A stretch of DNA of 64,000 nt from Kribbella qitaiheensis (GCF_014217565.1 NZ_CP043661.1:6014001-6078000); one strand, 5' to 3'; shown: positions 26,065 to 35,435, numbered from the stretch's first letter. The notes: a model not told the origin generated them from the letters alone. A program made the numbers and translations.

Positions 26065-26080
26065 GGGTAATGGATTACCC
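26065..26080. promoter_or_regulatory. LacI autoregulatory operator
   Basis: GGGTAATGGATTACCC is a perfect 16-base palindrome 37 bases upstream of the LacI gene start, and matches the site at 21190-21205. Confidence 0.75.
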
Positions 26081-26182
26081 AGCGACTGCCGATGGACGCG
26101 ACGGCGGTGGACGCACCGTGGCGGCGTTGGACGCAACGTACGGAACCTCCGGCCCCCGGAGCGGTCATGAGAAGATCCGGGC

Positions 26183-27613
26183 GTGACTGCCTTGCCGAGC
26201 GTTTCCTACTCCATCACCGTCCGCCTCGAGGTCCCCGCCGGTGGCTCGACGGTCAGCAAACTGACGACCGCGGTCGAGCAGGCCGGTGGCCTCGTCACCG
26301 CGCTCGACGTGACCGCGTCCGGCCATGAGCGGCTGCGCATCGACGTGACCTGCGCCGCCGCGGACACCGAGCACGCCGGCCGGCTGGTCGAGGCGATGCG
26401 CGCGGTGCCCGGTGTCGAGATCGGCCGGGTCTCCGACCGGACCTTCCTGATGCACCTCGGCGGCAAGATCTCGATGGAGGCCAAGCATCCGATCCGGAAC
26501 CGCGACGACCTCTCGATGATCTACACACCCGGCGTGGCCCGGGTCTGCCTGGCGATCGCGGCCAACCCCGACGACGCCCGCAGGCTGACGATCAAGCGCA
26601 ACACCGTCGCGGTCGTCACCGACGGGTCCGCCGTACTGGGCCTGGGCAACATCGGCCCGAAGGCCGCGCTGCCGGTGATGGAGGGCAAGGCCGCGCTGTT
26701 CAAGCGGTTCGCCGGGATCGACGCCTGGCCGCTGTGCCTGGACACCCAGGACCCGGACGCGATCGTGCAGATCGTCAAGGCGATCGCCCCCGGCTTCGCG
26801 GGCATCAACCTGGAAGACATCTCCGCGCCGCGCTGCTTCGAGATCGAGGCCCGGCTGCGCGAGGAGCTCGACATCCCGGTCTTCCACGACGACCAGCACG
26901 GTACGGCGATCGTCGTCACCGCCGCGCTGTTCAACGCGTTGCGGGTGGTCGGCAAGGACATCAGCGCCGTACGGGTCGTGCTGTCCGGCGCGGGCGCAGC
27001 CGGTACCGCGATCCTCAAGCTGCTGATCTTGGCAGGGGTGAAGGACACGATCGTGGCCGACATCGCCGGGGTCATCCACCCCGAGCGCGACGGGCTGTCG
27101 CCGGAGCTGCGCTGGATCGCGGAGAACACGAACGCCGCGAAGTACAGCGGGAATCTGAAGGGGGCGCTGGCCGGGGCCGACGTGTTCATCGGGGTGTCGG
27201 CGCCGAACATCCTGGACGGCGACGACATCGCCACCATGAACGAGAACTCGATCGTCTTCGCACTGGCCAACCCCGACCCCGAGGTCGACCCGGCGGCGGC
27301 CCACGAGCACGCCGCGGTGGTGGCGACCGGGCGCAGCGACTTCCCGAACCAGATCAACAACGTGCTGGTCTTCCCGGGTGTCTTCCGCGGCCTGCTGGAC
27401 GCGCAGTCGTCGAAGGTGTCGATCGAGATGGAGCTGGCCGCAGCCAAGGCGCTGGCCGGTGTCGTCACCGACGACGAGCTGAACGCCGACTACATCGTGC
27501 CGAGCGTCTTCCACCCGGAGGTGCACAACATGGTCGCGCACGCCGTCCGGGACGCCGCGGGCGGCAGGCCGCCGGCCGCCGAGCAGTTCCCGGACGACTC
27601 GCCTGCTCTGTAA
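26183..27613 (+). CDS. NAD(P)-dependent malic enzyme with N-terminal ACT domain
   Basis: 476 aa from GTG 26183. Residues about 8-85 form an ACT-like regulatory domain (YSITVRLEVPAGGSTVSKLTTAVEQAGG). The malic domain follows: HPIRNRDDLSMIYTPGVARVC, VTDGSAVLGLGNIGPKAALPVMEGKAALFK with the catalytic Lys region, and INLEDISAPRCFEIE and VFHDDQHGTA for metal binding. The NAD-binding part carries LSGAGAAGTAI. It converts malate to pyruvate and CO2, feeding gluconeogenic or NADPH needs. The bacterial short-type malic enzyme with ACT lead is common in actinobacteria. Stands alone. Confidence 0.95.
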   Translation: MTALPSVSYSITVRLEVPAGGSTVSKLTTAVEQAGGLVTALDVTASGHERLRIDVTCAAADTEHAGRLVEAMRAVPGVEIGRVSDRTFLMHLGGKISMEAKHPIRNRDDLSMIYTPGVARVCLAIAANPDDARRLTIKRNTVAVVTDGSAVLGLGNIGPKAALPVMEGKAALFKRFAGIDAWPLCLDTQDPDAIVQIVKAIAPGFAGINLEDISAPRCFEIEARLREELDIPVFHDDQHGTAIVVTAALFNALRVVGKDISAVRVVLSGAGAAGTAILKLLILAGVKDTIVADIAGVIHPERDGLSPELRWIAENTNAAKYSGNLKGALAGADVFIGVSAPNILDGDDIATMNENSIVFALANPDPEVDPAAAHEHAAVVATGRSDFPNQINNVLVFPGVFRGLLDAQSSKVSIEMELAAAKALAGVVTDDELNADYIVPSVFHPEVHNMVAHAVRDAAGGRPPAAEQFPDDSPAL

Positions 27614-27626
27614 TGCGAGAATAGGG

Positions 27627-28007
27627 GTGGTGGGCCGGAAGCAAGAACTGTTGTGGCGGGCCGGCTTCGTGCTGGCCTGCCTGATCCACCTGTACGGCGT
27701 GTACTGGCCGCGGCAGGCAGGGCCGGACACGCTCTTCCCGTACGCCGACAAGGTGGCCCATCTACTGCTGTTCGGGTCGGTCGCGTTCCTGGGGCTCGGC
27801 GCCGCGGTGCCGGCTCGCTGGTTGCTCGGAGCGCTGGCGGTCAACGCGGTACTCAGTGAAGTGATCCAGCACTACCTGCTGCCTCACCGCAGTGGCGATC
27901 CGTTCGACTCGCTGGCCGATCTCGTGGGCGTCGCGGTGGGCGCCTTGCTCGGGTTCTGGGCTCTGGGGACCAAAAAGGTTGCCGGGCACGACATGATGGG
28001 TTCATGA
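27627..28007 (+). CDS. VanZ-like membrane protein
   Basis: 126 aa from GTG 27627. Four hydrophobic spans (about 10-26, 42-60, 65-78, 98-115) with the VanZ pattern: YADKVAHLLLFGSVAFLGLG, then LSEVIQHYLLPHRSGDPFDSLADLVGVAVGALLG. The E, H and D residues of SEVIQ, HRSGD and DSLAD are the conserved ones of the family. Function of small stand-alone VanZ proteins is unknown; envelope role assumed. Its stop overlaps the YqgE gene start by 4 bases. Confidence 0.85.
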   Translation: MVGRKQELLWRAGFVLACLIHLYGVYWPRQAGPDTLFPYADKVAHLLLFGSVAFLGLGAAVPARWLLGALAVNAVLSEVIQHYLLPHRSGDPFDSLADLVGVAVGALLGFWALGTKKVAGHDMMGS

Positions 28008-28561
28008 CGGCCTCGACCCTGACCGGTTCGCTGCTGGTGGCGACACCGTTGCTCGACGAGCCGCCCTTCCGCCGCTCGGTGATCCTGCTCCTCGATCACG
28101 ACGAAGACGGCGCGCTCGGGGTGGTGGTGAACCGTGCTGCCGACCTGGAGGTCGAGCGGGTGCTGTCCGACTGGTCGACGACCGTTTCGGAGCCCGGTGT
28201 GCTGTTCATGGGCGGCCCGGTCGGCACCGACAGCGCGCTCGCTGTCGCCGAGGTGATCGAGTCCGCCGACCCGCCGGGGTGGCGTGAGTGCTTCGGACGG
28301 ATCGGGCTGATCGACCTCGACGTACCGCCGGCGCTGCTCGAAGGCGCCATCCAGCGGATGCGGATCTTCGCCGGGTACGCCGGCTGGAGCAGCGGCCAGC
28401 TGGAAGGCGAGATCACCGAGGGCGCCTGGTACGTCGTACCGTCCGAACCCGACGACGTCTTCAGCCTCCAGCCCGAAGGCCTCTGGCGCCGCGTCCTGCA
28501 CCGCCAGCGCGACGAGATCGCCTACCTGGCCACCTATCCGGACGACCCGACCCAGAACTAG
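28004..28561 (+). CDS. YqgE/AlgH family protein (DUF179)
   Basis: 185 aa. LTGSLLVATPLLDEPPFRRSVILLLDHDEDGALGVVVNR at the N-terminus, then FMGGPVGTDSAL, RIFAGYAGWSSGQLEGEITEGAWYVV and the C-terminal LWRRVLHRQ are the signature blocks of the family, at normal length. The protein is cytoplasmic and widely conserved; its biochemical role is not established (regulatory in alginate-producing Pseudomonas). Translationally coupled to the VanZ-like gene. Confidence 0.93.
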   Translation: MTASTLTGSLLVATPLLDEPPFRRSVILLLDHDEDGALGVVVNRAADLEVERVLSDWSTTVSEPGVLFMGGPVGTDSALAVAEVIESADPPGWRECFGRIGLIDLDVPPALLEGAIQRMRIFAGYAGWSSGQLEGEITEGAWYVVPSEPDDVFSLQPEGLWRRVLHRQRDEIAYLATYPDDPTQN

Positions 28562-28582
28562 CCACCACGCAAGCGTGAGTTC

Positions 28583-28621
28583 CGGTGCCCGGCTCGGTGA
28601 GCAACACCGGGTCGGGCACCG
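28583..28621. terminator. Nested hairpin between convergent genes
   Basis: CGGTGCCCG (28583-28591) pairs with CGGGCACCG (28613-28621), and CGGTG pairs with CACCG inside. It sits between the YqgE stop and the convergent DUF3039 stop, a likely bidirectional terminator. Confidence 0.75.
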
Positions 28622-28639
28622 TACGGTTTGTCGTGCGGG

Positions 28640-28915
28640 TTACTCCTCGCCGCCGCCGCCGTCGCCCTCGTCGCCGGGGTTCAGGGAGTCCCAGATCTCT
28701 TTGCACTCGGGGCAGACCGGGAAGCGCTGTGGGTCGCGGCTCGGGACCCAGACTTTGCCGCAGAGGGCTACGACCGGGGTGCCCATCACCATCGCCTCGG
28801 TCAGCTTGTCCTTCGGCACGTAGTGCGAGAACCGCTCGTGGTCGCCCTCGTCCAATGACGGCTTGGTGCGCTCGTCGACGACCGTCTCCGCGCCGGGGCT
28901 CAACTGAGTACTCAT
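28640..28915 (-). CDS. DUF3039 family protein
   Basis: 91 aa from ATG 28915 (GGGGG upstream). Conserved actinobacterial pattern: TVVDERTKPSLDEGDHERFSHYV, then KLTEAMVMGTPVVALCGKVWVPSRDPQRFPVCPECKEIW. CGKVW...CPECK gives three Cys that could bind zinc. The C-terminus is an acidic Gly-rich tail. Function unknown. In actinobacteria I recall this gene close to a helicase like the one at 29677-31480, which agrees with the arrangement here (divergent, Uma2 gene between). Confidence 0.9.
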   Translation of the reverse strand: MSTQLSPGAETVVDERTKPSLDEGDHERFSHYVPKDKLTEAMVMGTPVVALCGKVWVPSRDPQRFPVCPECKEIWDSLNPGDEGDGGGGEE

Positions 28916-29055
28916 GCCCCCAAGTGTAGGTCGACACAGCCACCACCTCCCGCAGTTTCTCCACAAGCGATCACCAGAAACTGCCCTGTGGACAACCGGG
29001 GCAACCCGGGGCAGACGACTGCACTTTGTAGGCATGACCAACTCAAGGAGGCACC

Positions 29056-29625
29056 ATGGTCCTCATGCAACCCGATCAGCTCTACAACCTGCCGTGGCGT
29101 CCGAACCTGCCGCTGACCAGGGACGATCTCGACCGGATGCCGGATGACGGGCACCGCTACGAGCTCATCGACGGGGCGCTGATCATGACTCCGGCACCTT
29201 CGTTGCGCCATCAATCGGTCGTCGTCAATCTGGTCTGCCTGCTGAAGGCGGCCTGCCCGCGGGACCTGAAGGTCCTGGTCGCCCCGTTCGACGTCGTTCT
29301 CGCGCCGGACTCGATCATGCAGCCCGATCTGCTGGTCGCACGCAGCGAAGACTTCACCGAGCGGGAGTTGCCGACCGCGCCGTTACTTGCTGTCGAGGTG
29401 TTGTCGCCGAGTACGCGGCGGATCGATCTGATGCTGAAGTTCTCGCGGTTGGAGGCGGCGGGGTGTGCGTCCTACTGGGTGGTCGATCCCGACACGCCGG
29501 AGTTGATCGCGTGGGAGATGCGGGACGGGGCATATGCGCAGGTGGCGAAGGTCGCGGGGGATGACGAAGCGCGGTTGACGTTGCCGTTCGGGGTGACTGT
29601 GGTGCCCGCCGATCTGATCTTGTGA
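29056..29625 (+). CDS. Uma2-family putative endonuclease (DUF820)
   Basis: 189 aa. The PD-(D/E)XK-like core can be followed: LTRDDLDRMPDDGHRYELIDGALI (Glu of motif I), RHQSVVVNL, VLAPDSIMQPDLLVAR (Asp), LLAVEVLSPSTRRIDLMLKFSRLEAAGCASYWVVDPD (ExLSPST...K). ATG 29056 follows AGGAGG. The family is widespread, often in many copies per genome, with predicted nuclease activity but no settled role. It precedes the helicase gene by 51 bases on the same strand. Confidence 0.88.
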   Translation: MVLMQPDQLYNLPWRPNLPLTRDDLDRMPDDGHRYELIDGALIMTPAPSLRHQSVVVNLVCLLKAACPRDLKVLVAPFDVVLAPDSIMQPDLLVARSEDFTERELPTAPLLAVEVLSPSTRRIDLMLKFSRLEAAGCASYWVVDPDTPELIAWEMRDGAYAQVAKVAGDDEARLTLPFGVTVVPADLIL

Positions 29626-29676
29626 GAGTTGTCGGGTAACGTTCCTGCACGGCCGACAGTCGACTATCGGGGGAGT

Positions 29677-31480
29677 ATGCCGTCCGTGGATTCGCACGTG
29701 CCAGCACCACCAGCCGTGCTCCCTCCGGCCTACCCGGACCGCGCTGCTTGGGGTACTGCGAGCAAGCTGCGGGCGTGGCAGGCGGAGGCGCTTCAGCTCT
29801 ACCTGGACAAGCAACCGAAGGATTTCCTCGCGGTCGCGACGCCGGGGGCAGGCAAGACCACCTTCGCGCTGACCGTGGCGGCGGAGTTGCTGCACAGACG
29901 GGTGATCGAGCGGATCACCGTGGTGACGCCGACCGAGCACCTCAAGGTGCAGTGGGCGGACGCGGCCGACAAGGCCGGGATCGCGATCGATCCTGCGTTC
30001 GCGGGGCGTCGCGGCCCGGACGAACAAGGACTTCCAGGGCGTCGCCGTCACGTACGCCGGCGTCGCGGTGAATCCGTTGGCCTTCCGGGTCCGGACGGAG
30101 AAGTTCCGCACGCTGGTGATCCTCGACGAGGTGCACCACGGCGGTGACGCGCTCAGCTGGGGCGAGGGTGTGCGGGAGGCTTTCGAGCCGGCCACGCGCC
30201 GCTTGGCTCTGACCGGTACGCCGTTCCGCAGCGACGACAACCCGATCCCGTTCGTCACCTACGAGCACGGTCACGACGGCGCTGCCCGGAGCCAGGCGGA
30301 CTACACGTACGGCTACGGTCACGCGCTGCGCGACCACGTAGTACGGCCGGTCATCTTCATGTCGTACTCCGGGGAGATGCGCTGGCGGACCAAGGCCGGT
30401 GACGAGGTCGCTGCCCGGCTGGGTGAGCCGCTGACCAAGGACTTGACCGCGCAGGCGCTGCGGACCGCGCTGGACCCGACCGGCGAGTGGATGCCTGCGG
30501 TGTTGTCGGCTGCGGACAAGCGGCTGACCGAAGTACGGCGGCACATGCCGGATGCCGGGGCGTTGGTCATCTCTGGTGATCAGAACAATGCCCGGGCGTA
30601 CGCGAAGGTGTTGCGCGAGCTGACCGGCGAAGCGCCGACTGTGGTGCTGTCGGACGAGAAGGCGGCGAGCAAGAAGATCGCCGCCTTCTCCGAGGGACAG
30701 CAACGGTGGATGGTCGCGGTCCGGATGGTGAGTGAGGGCGTCGACGTGCCGCGGCTCGCGGTGGGCGTTTATGCGACGCCGACCTCGACGCCACTGTTCT
30801 TCGCGCAGGCGGTCGGACGGTTCGTCCGGGCCCGCAAGCGCGGTGAGACGGCGTCGGTGTTCGTGCCGTCGGTGACGCGGTTGCTCAGCTTCGCCGCCGA
30901 GATGGAGGTCGAGCGTGACCATGTGCTCGGCCGGAAGAACACGAACGACGACGGCGACATCTTCGCGCTCGAGGACAACCTGATCGCCCAGGCCAACCAA
31001 GCCGAGGGTGCTAGTGACGACCTGGACGCGAAGTTCGAGGCGCTCGGGTCGGACGCGAGCTTCGACCGGGTGGTGTTCGACGGCGGTGACTACGGGACCG
31101 GCGGCGATCTCGGGTCGGACGAGGAGATGGACTTCCTCGGTCTGCCCGGGCTGCTCGAGCCGGACCAGGTCCGCGAACTGCTCCGCAAGCGCCAGGCCAA
31201 GTCGCTCGCGGCGCAGAAGCGTACGAAACGCGCAGCCGGTGAGGACGACGATGACCCGACCGTGACCGAGCTCGCGACGCACGAACAGGTCTCCCTGCTC
31301 CGCCGCGAGCTGAACGGCCTGGTCGCCGCCTGGCATCACCGCACCGGTCAGCCGCACGGCGTCATCCACAACGACATCCGCCGCAAACTCGGCGGCCCCG
31401 CGGCGGCCCACGCCTCCTCCGCCCAGCTCCGCGAACGTATCGAACTGATCCGCGACTGGGCCACCCAACGCCGCGCCTGA
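29677..31480 (+). CDS. DEAD/DEAH-box helicase, frameshifted as sequenced
   Basis: The first frame from ATG 29677 (GGGGGAG upstream) gives LRAWQAEALQLYLDK and motif I VATPGAGKTTFA, up to DPAFAGRRG. The second frame continues RTNKDFQGVAVTYAGVAVNPLAF, motif II LVILDEVHHGGDAL, LALTGTPFRSDDNPIPF, then the second RecA domain with MVSEGVDVPRLAVGVYATPTS and FAQAVGRFVRARKRGE. Removing one C at 30015-30017 joins them into a protein of about 600 aa. It is an SF2 helicase of the type III restriction/UvrB-like class; target unknown. Tail region about 31010-31480 is acidic then basic. Confidence 0.88.
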
Positions 31481-31499
31481 CCGCGACCCACCCGACCGA

Positions 31500-31583
31500 C
31501 CAGCCGGGTGGGACAGCCGGTCCACACGCCTGAGCTACCAGCCGGGTGGGACAGCCGGTCCACACGCCTCAGCTACCAGCCGG
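31500..31583. repeat. 38-bp tandem repeat, 2.2 copies, between convergent genes
   Basis: Units 31500-31537 and 31538-31575 differ at a single base (TGAGCTA versus TCAGCTA), with a partial third copy to 31583. Each unit contains a GGAC/GTCC stem, so the array may act as a double terminator between the helicase and GH16 genes. Confidence 0.85.
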
Positions 31584-31599
31584 CACCCGGGCCTGGGGG

Positions 31600-32372
31600 C
31601 TACGGGCGGTAGACGTGGAGGTAGTCGACCTGCATCGACTCCTGGGTGACGGTGGGTGGGATGCCGGCGTAGACGAAGAGGTCGAGGATCAAGGCGTCGC
31701 CGGTTCCGGAGTACGGGCCCTGTTCGCAGATCTGGCGGCCGTCCAGGTACCAGGTGGTCTTGTCGGGGCCCAGGCGTTCGGCGATCGTGTGCCAGTCGGT
31801 GGTGAGGTCGGTCGGCGACTCGTACGTGCAACTGCCGCCCGACTGGTGGTTGGTCAGGTACAGATTGCGATGGTTGTCGCTGTAGAACTCGTACGCGTCC
31901 TGCTCGTTCGAGCCGCTACCGTTCCACGTCCAGGTCGACGGCCAGAATCCCTTCGCCGCCGGGAGTTCAGCCGGGTTTCGACGTAGTCACCAGCCTTCAC
32001 CGCAAACGAGTCGGCCGGATCGTGCCCGCATGCCTGGCCGGTGGTGATCAGTCCGCTCGACCACTCGTAGCCCGGTTGCGGGTTGTCCTTGCGCGCGGTG
32101 ATCGTCAGTACGCCGTTGCCGACCGACAGCGCGTCCCAGGTGTGCCATTCGAGCTGCTGATTGCCATTGTTCCCGAGGCACCCGTCCGCTTCCGCGTTCG
32201 AGTGGATGGCCCACTTCGCCCGGTCGATCGCCGTACCGTCGAACTCGTCCGCGAACACCAGTACTCCGGGGCCGTCCGCCGCCGGTTGGCCGGCCGACGC
32301 GGCCGGGCCGACCGTGGCGACGATGATCGCCGCACAGGCCAGGCCGGCACCTATGGTCATTAACTTACGCAT
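31600..32372 (-). CDS. Secreted GH16-family glycoside hydrolase, frameshifted as sequenced
   Basis: Signal peptide at residues 1-27 (ending ASA), then VLVFADEFDGTAIDRAKWAIHS, NQQLEWHTWDALSVGNGVLTITA and VKAGDYVETRL in one frame. The next frame continues LPAAKGFWPSTWTWNGSGSNEQDAYEFYSDN and ends VDYLHVYRP. The GH16 catalytic signature ExDxxE is EQDAYE. Adding one A to the AA at 31966-31967 (minus strand) restores RLKLPAAKGFWPSTW. Likely an endo-beta-glucanase or related enzyme, about 256 aa, secreted. The codon TTA occurs in its signal peptide. A nested palindrome precedes it (32383-32424). Confidence 0.85.
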
Positions 32373-32382
32373 CAATGATCGC

Positions 32383-32424
32383 CTCTCGTCAGAAACTAAC
32401 GGTCAAACGTTCGCTTGACGAGAG
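32383..32424. promoter_or_regulatory. Nested palindrome upstream of GH16 gene
   Basis: CTCTCGTCA (32383-32391) and TGACGAGAG (32416-32424) are perfect reverse complements; between them AACG...CGTT forms an inner pair. It lies 11 bases before the GH16 start and just past the stop of the XRE gene, so it could be an operator for a carbohydrate repressor or a terminator of the upstream gene. Confidence 0.55.
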
Positions 32425-32431
32425 AGAATTG

Positions 32432-33275
32432 TCAACCGTGAGGCGAAGTCAGCGACTGGGTGCCGATGACGTCGAGGAGGCGGAGGGCCTGGTCGGAAGG
32501 GGAGTCCGGCTCGGCGGTGTAGAGGATGACGCGTTGGTCGCGTTCGGGGATCACGAGGATCTCGCAGAGAACGTCGATCCTGCCGACGACCGGGTGGTTG
32601 ATGGTCTGGCAGAGCCGTTGCTGGACTCCGACCTCGTGCAGCTTCCAGATGGCAGCGAACTCGTCACTCCCGGCCTGGAGGTCGCGGACCAGCGCAGCGA
32701 TCGACTTGTCCTCGGGGTACTTCCCGGTCGCCGCGCGAAGATCAGCGGCCGCCTCCCGCGCGAACGCCTTGGTATCCGACTCGCCGAAGAGCTCCGCCGT
32801 ACCGGTCAGGAATCGCAGCCGCAGCAGGTTCCGCTCGCGAGGTTGGAGCGCGCTGAAGTCGGTGATGAGTGCCGCCGCCAGCGGGTTCCACGCGAGTACG
32901 TCGTACTTCGCGTCCAGCACGAGTCCGGGGACGTCGAGGCGCGCCAGCATCCGCAGTACGCCGATTCGTACGTCGGCGGGCGGCCCCGGCGGCGGACCGG
33001 GCTGCTCGCCGGCCAACCGGAACAGGTGGTCGCGCTCGTCGTCGGACAACCGCAGCGCCCGGGCGAGCCCGGTCAGCACCGGGCCGGGACGGTCTCGGAC
33101 CGCGTGCTTGCTCGAGCCGCGTGTAGTAGTCGGTCGACATCGTCGCCAGGCTCGCGACCTCCTCCCGGCGCAACCCCGGCGTACGGCGGCGCAGCCCGGC
33201 CGGCAGCCCAACGTCCTCCGGGCGCAATCGCTCCCGCCGGATCCGCAGGAACTCCGCCAGCTCACCTTTGTCCAC
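32432..33275 (-). CDS. XRE/MmyB-like helix-turn-helix regulator, frameshifted as sequenced
   Basis: From GTG 33275 (GGAAGG upstream): ELAEFLRIRRERLRPEDVGLP, RRTPGLRREEVASLATMSTDYYTRLEQARGPRPSRP, then in the next frame VLTGLARALRLSDDERDHLFRLAGE and the MmyB-like ligand domain (VLDAKYDVLAWNPLAAALITDF, ERNLLRLRFL, HEVGVQQR). Removing one G from the run 33081-33083 joins the frames into about 280 aa. Such regulators usually sit beside and control a short-chain dehydrogenase, and one (33392-34117) is divergent here. Confidence 0.87.
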
Positions 33276-33391
33276 ACCAACACCTTCCCAAAGCACCAGG
33301 ATCGCAGCAGGCCCGGACCGCAACCAGGGACTCCCGATCCCAGGCTCAGCCCGCTCTGCCCGGGATCGCCAAGGCATCGCACCGTGGAGGC

Positions 33392-34117
33392 ATGAACAAG
33401 AAGATCGCGCTCGTCACGGGCGCCACCAAGGGAATCGGCCGCCAGATCGTCCAGCAGTTGGGCGAGCTCGGCTTCACCGTCCTGGTCGGGTCGCGGGATC
33501 TCGCCCGCGGCCAGGCCACCGCCAAGGAGCTCAAAGCCGACGGCCTCGACGCCGAGGCGATCCAGCTCGAGGTCACCGACGAAAGCTCGATCCGAACGGC
33601 GGCCAAAAGCATCGAGCAGGCTCACGGGCGCCTCGACGTACTGGTGAACAACGCCGCAATCATCGCCGAGGGCGACACCGCGGCATCGGAGATCGCAGCC
33701 GACGTACTGCGAAAGGGCTACGAGACGAACGTGGTCGGCCTGGTCGCGGTCACCCAGGCGATGCTGCCGCTGCTCCGGCAGGCCGACAGCGCCCGGATCG
33801 TGAACCTGTCGACAGGACTCTCCTCACTGACCATGGTCGGCGACCCCGAAGATCGCGCCTCGACCGTGAAGATGGCCGGCTACAACTCGTCGAAGATCGC
33901 CGTCAACATGGTGACCGTGATGCTCGCCAACGAACTCCGCGGCACCGGCATCCTGGTCAACGCCGCCGACCCGGGCAAGTGCGCTACCGAGATGGGCGGC
34001 CTCGACACCCCGCGTACGCCGGCCGAGGGCGCAGCCGTCGCCGTACGCCTCGCCACCCTCGCCGCCGACGGCCCAACCGGCCAACTCCACGCCGAATCCG
34101 GCCGCCTCCCCTGGTAG
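33392..34117 (+). CDS. Short-chain dehydrogenase/reductase
   Basis: 241 aa from ATG 33392 with GTGGAGG upstream. TGATKGIGR at residues 9-17 binds NAD(P), LVNNAA at 84-89, catalytic Ser near 140 (VNLSTGLSS), Tyr164 and Lys168 (YNSSK). GSRDLARGQ after the second strand points to NADP preference. Classical SDR of normal length; substrate is likely a ketone or aldehyde, not identifiable. Divergent from the MmyB-like regulator, which probably represses it. Confidence 0.93.
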   Translation: MNKKIALVTGATKGIGRQIVQQLGELGFTVLVGSRDLARGQATAKELKADGLDAEAIQLEVTDESSIRTAAKSIEQAHGRLDVLVNNAAIIAEGDTAASEIAADVLRKGYETNVVGLVAVTQAMLPLLRQADSARIVNLSTGLSSLTMVGDPEDRASTVKMAGYNSSKIAVNMVTVMLANELRGTGILVNAADPGKCATEMGGLDTPRTPAEGAAVAVRLATLAADGPTGQLHAESGRLPW

Positions 34118-34169
34118 CAGTCCGGCCGCCCGCCCTGCCGGTTGGTGCTGTGACATAGGTTTGTGGGCT

Positions 34170-35405
34170 GTGGCTCGCCTGTTGACCGATATTCGCCCCC
34201 TGCGGGAGTCGGCGGATTTTCGGCGGCTGTGGATCGGCTCGACTGTTTCGCAGCTCGGGCAGCAGATGACCGCGGTGACTGTGTCGATCCAGGTGTACGC
34301 GCTGACGCACTCGACGTTCGCGGTCGGCCTCGTCGGGCTCTGCTCGCTGGTCCCGCTGATCGTGTTCGGCCTGTACGGCGGTGCGATGGCCGACGCCATC
34401 GACCGCCGTACGCTCGCTCTCGTCTCGTCCACCGGCCTTTGGCTGCTCTCGATGCTGCTGGTGGCGCAGTCCGAGCTGCACTGGAACCAGGTCGGAGTCC
34501 TGTACGGCGTGGTCGCGGCGCAATCGGCCTGCTTCGCCGTGAACAACCCGGCCAGATCCGCGATCATCCCGCGCTTGATCCGGCCCGAGTTGCTACCGGC
34601 GGCGAACACCCTGAGCCAGGCAGCCTTCAACCTGGGCTTTACGGCCGGCCCTTTGCTTGGCGCTGTCGTGATCGCCTGGCAGGGGTTCGGCGCTGCCTAC
34701 CTAGTGGACGTCATCACCTTCACCGCGGCCCTCTACGCACTGTTCCGGCTACCTCCGGTCCCACCGACCGGCCTGGTACGACGTGCCGGCCTGCGATCCG
34801 TGCTGGAAGGATTCACCTTCCTCAGGACGGCTCCGGCCCTCCTGGCCACGTTCCTGGCCGACATCCTCGCCATGGTGTTCGCCCAGCCCCGGGCCCTCTT
34901 CCCAGCCGTGGCCGGCTCGTTCTTCGCGGGCGGAGTACGGACTGTGGGTGTGCTGCAGGCGGCACCGGCTCTGGGCGCGCTGGTGGGAGTGCTGTTCTCG
35001 GGCTGGGTCAGCCGGCTCCGGCGTCAGGGGGTGGCGATCGTGGCGGCGATCACCGTGTACGCCGCGGCGGTCGGCCTGTTCGGGTTGTCCCGGACGATCT
35101 GGCTCGGCGTGGCCCTGCTCGCGATGTCGGGTGCTGCGGACATGGTCAGTTCGGCGTACCGGAACACGGTCCTTCAATCGGCGGCCCCGGACGCGATGCG
35201 CGGGCGGTTGCAGGGCGTGTTCATCGTGGTGGTCGCGGGCGGGCCGAGACTCGGGGACTTCGTCGCCGGTACGACGGCGTCGCTCACCACCCCCACGATC
35301 GCGCTGCTGGCCGGCGCGGCGGTCTGCATCACCGGGCTCTTCGTCCTGCTCGCCTGGAACAAGCCGTTCCGCGCCTACGACTCCGAGGTCAGAGCGCTCC
35401 GCTGA
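34170..35405 (+). CDS. MFS transporter (EntS-like exporter)
   Basis: 411 aa from GTG 34170; a TTG at 34161 is also in frame. Twelve spans, with the MFS_3 hallmarks: LRESADFRRLWIGSTVSQLGQQMTAVTVSIQVY at the N-terminus, YGGAMADAIDRRTL as motif A, NNPARSAIIPRLIRPELLPAANTLSQ and SAAPDAMRGRLQGVFIVVVAGGPRLGD in the second half. The family includes enterobactin exporters and macrolide pumps. No siderophore genes are nearby, so substrate is open. Confidence 0.9.
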   Translation: MARLLTDIRPLRESADFRRLWIGSTVSQLGQQMTAVTVSIQVYALTHSTFAVGLVGLCSLVPLIVFGLYGGAMADAIDRRTLALVSSTGLWLLSMLLVAQSELHWNQVGVLYGVVAAQSACFAVNNPARSAIIPRLIRPELLPAANTLSQAAFNLGFTAGPLLGAVVIAWQGFGAAYLVDVITFTAALYALFRLPPVPPTGLVRRAGLRSVLEGFTFLRTAPALLATFLADILAMVFAQPRALFPAVAGSFFAGGVRTVGVLQAAPALGALVGVLFSGWVSRLRRQGVAIVAAITVYAAAVGLFGLSRTIWLGVALLAMSGAADMVSSAYRNTVLQSAAPDAMRGRLQGVFIVVVAGGPRLGDFVAGTTASLTTPTIALLAGAAVCITGLFVLLAWNKPFRAYDSEVRALR

Positions 35406-35435
35406 GCCAGTTCCCCGCTGAGCAAGTTCCCCGTG

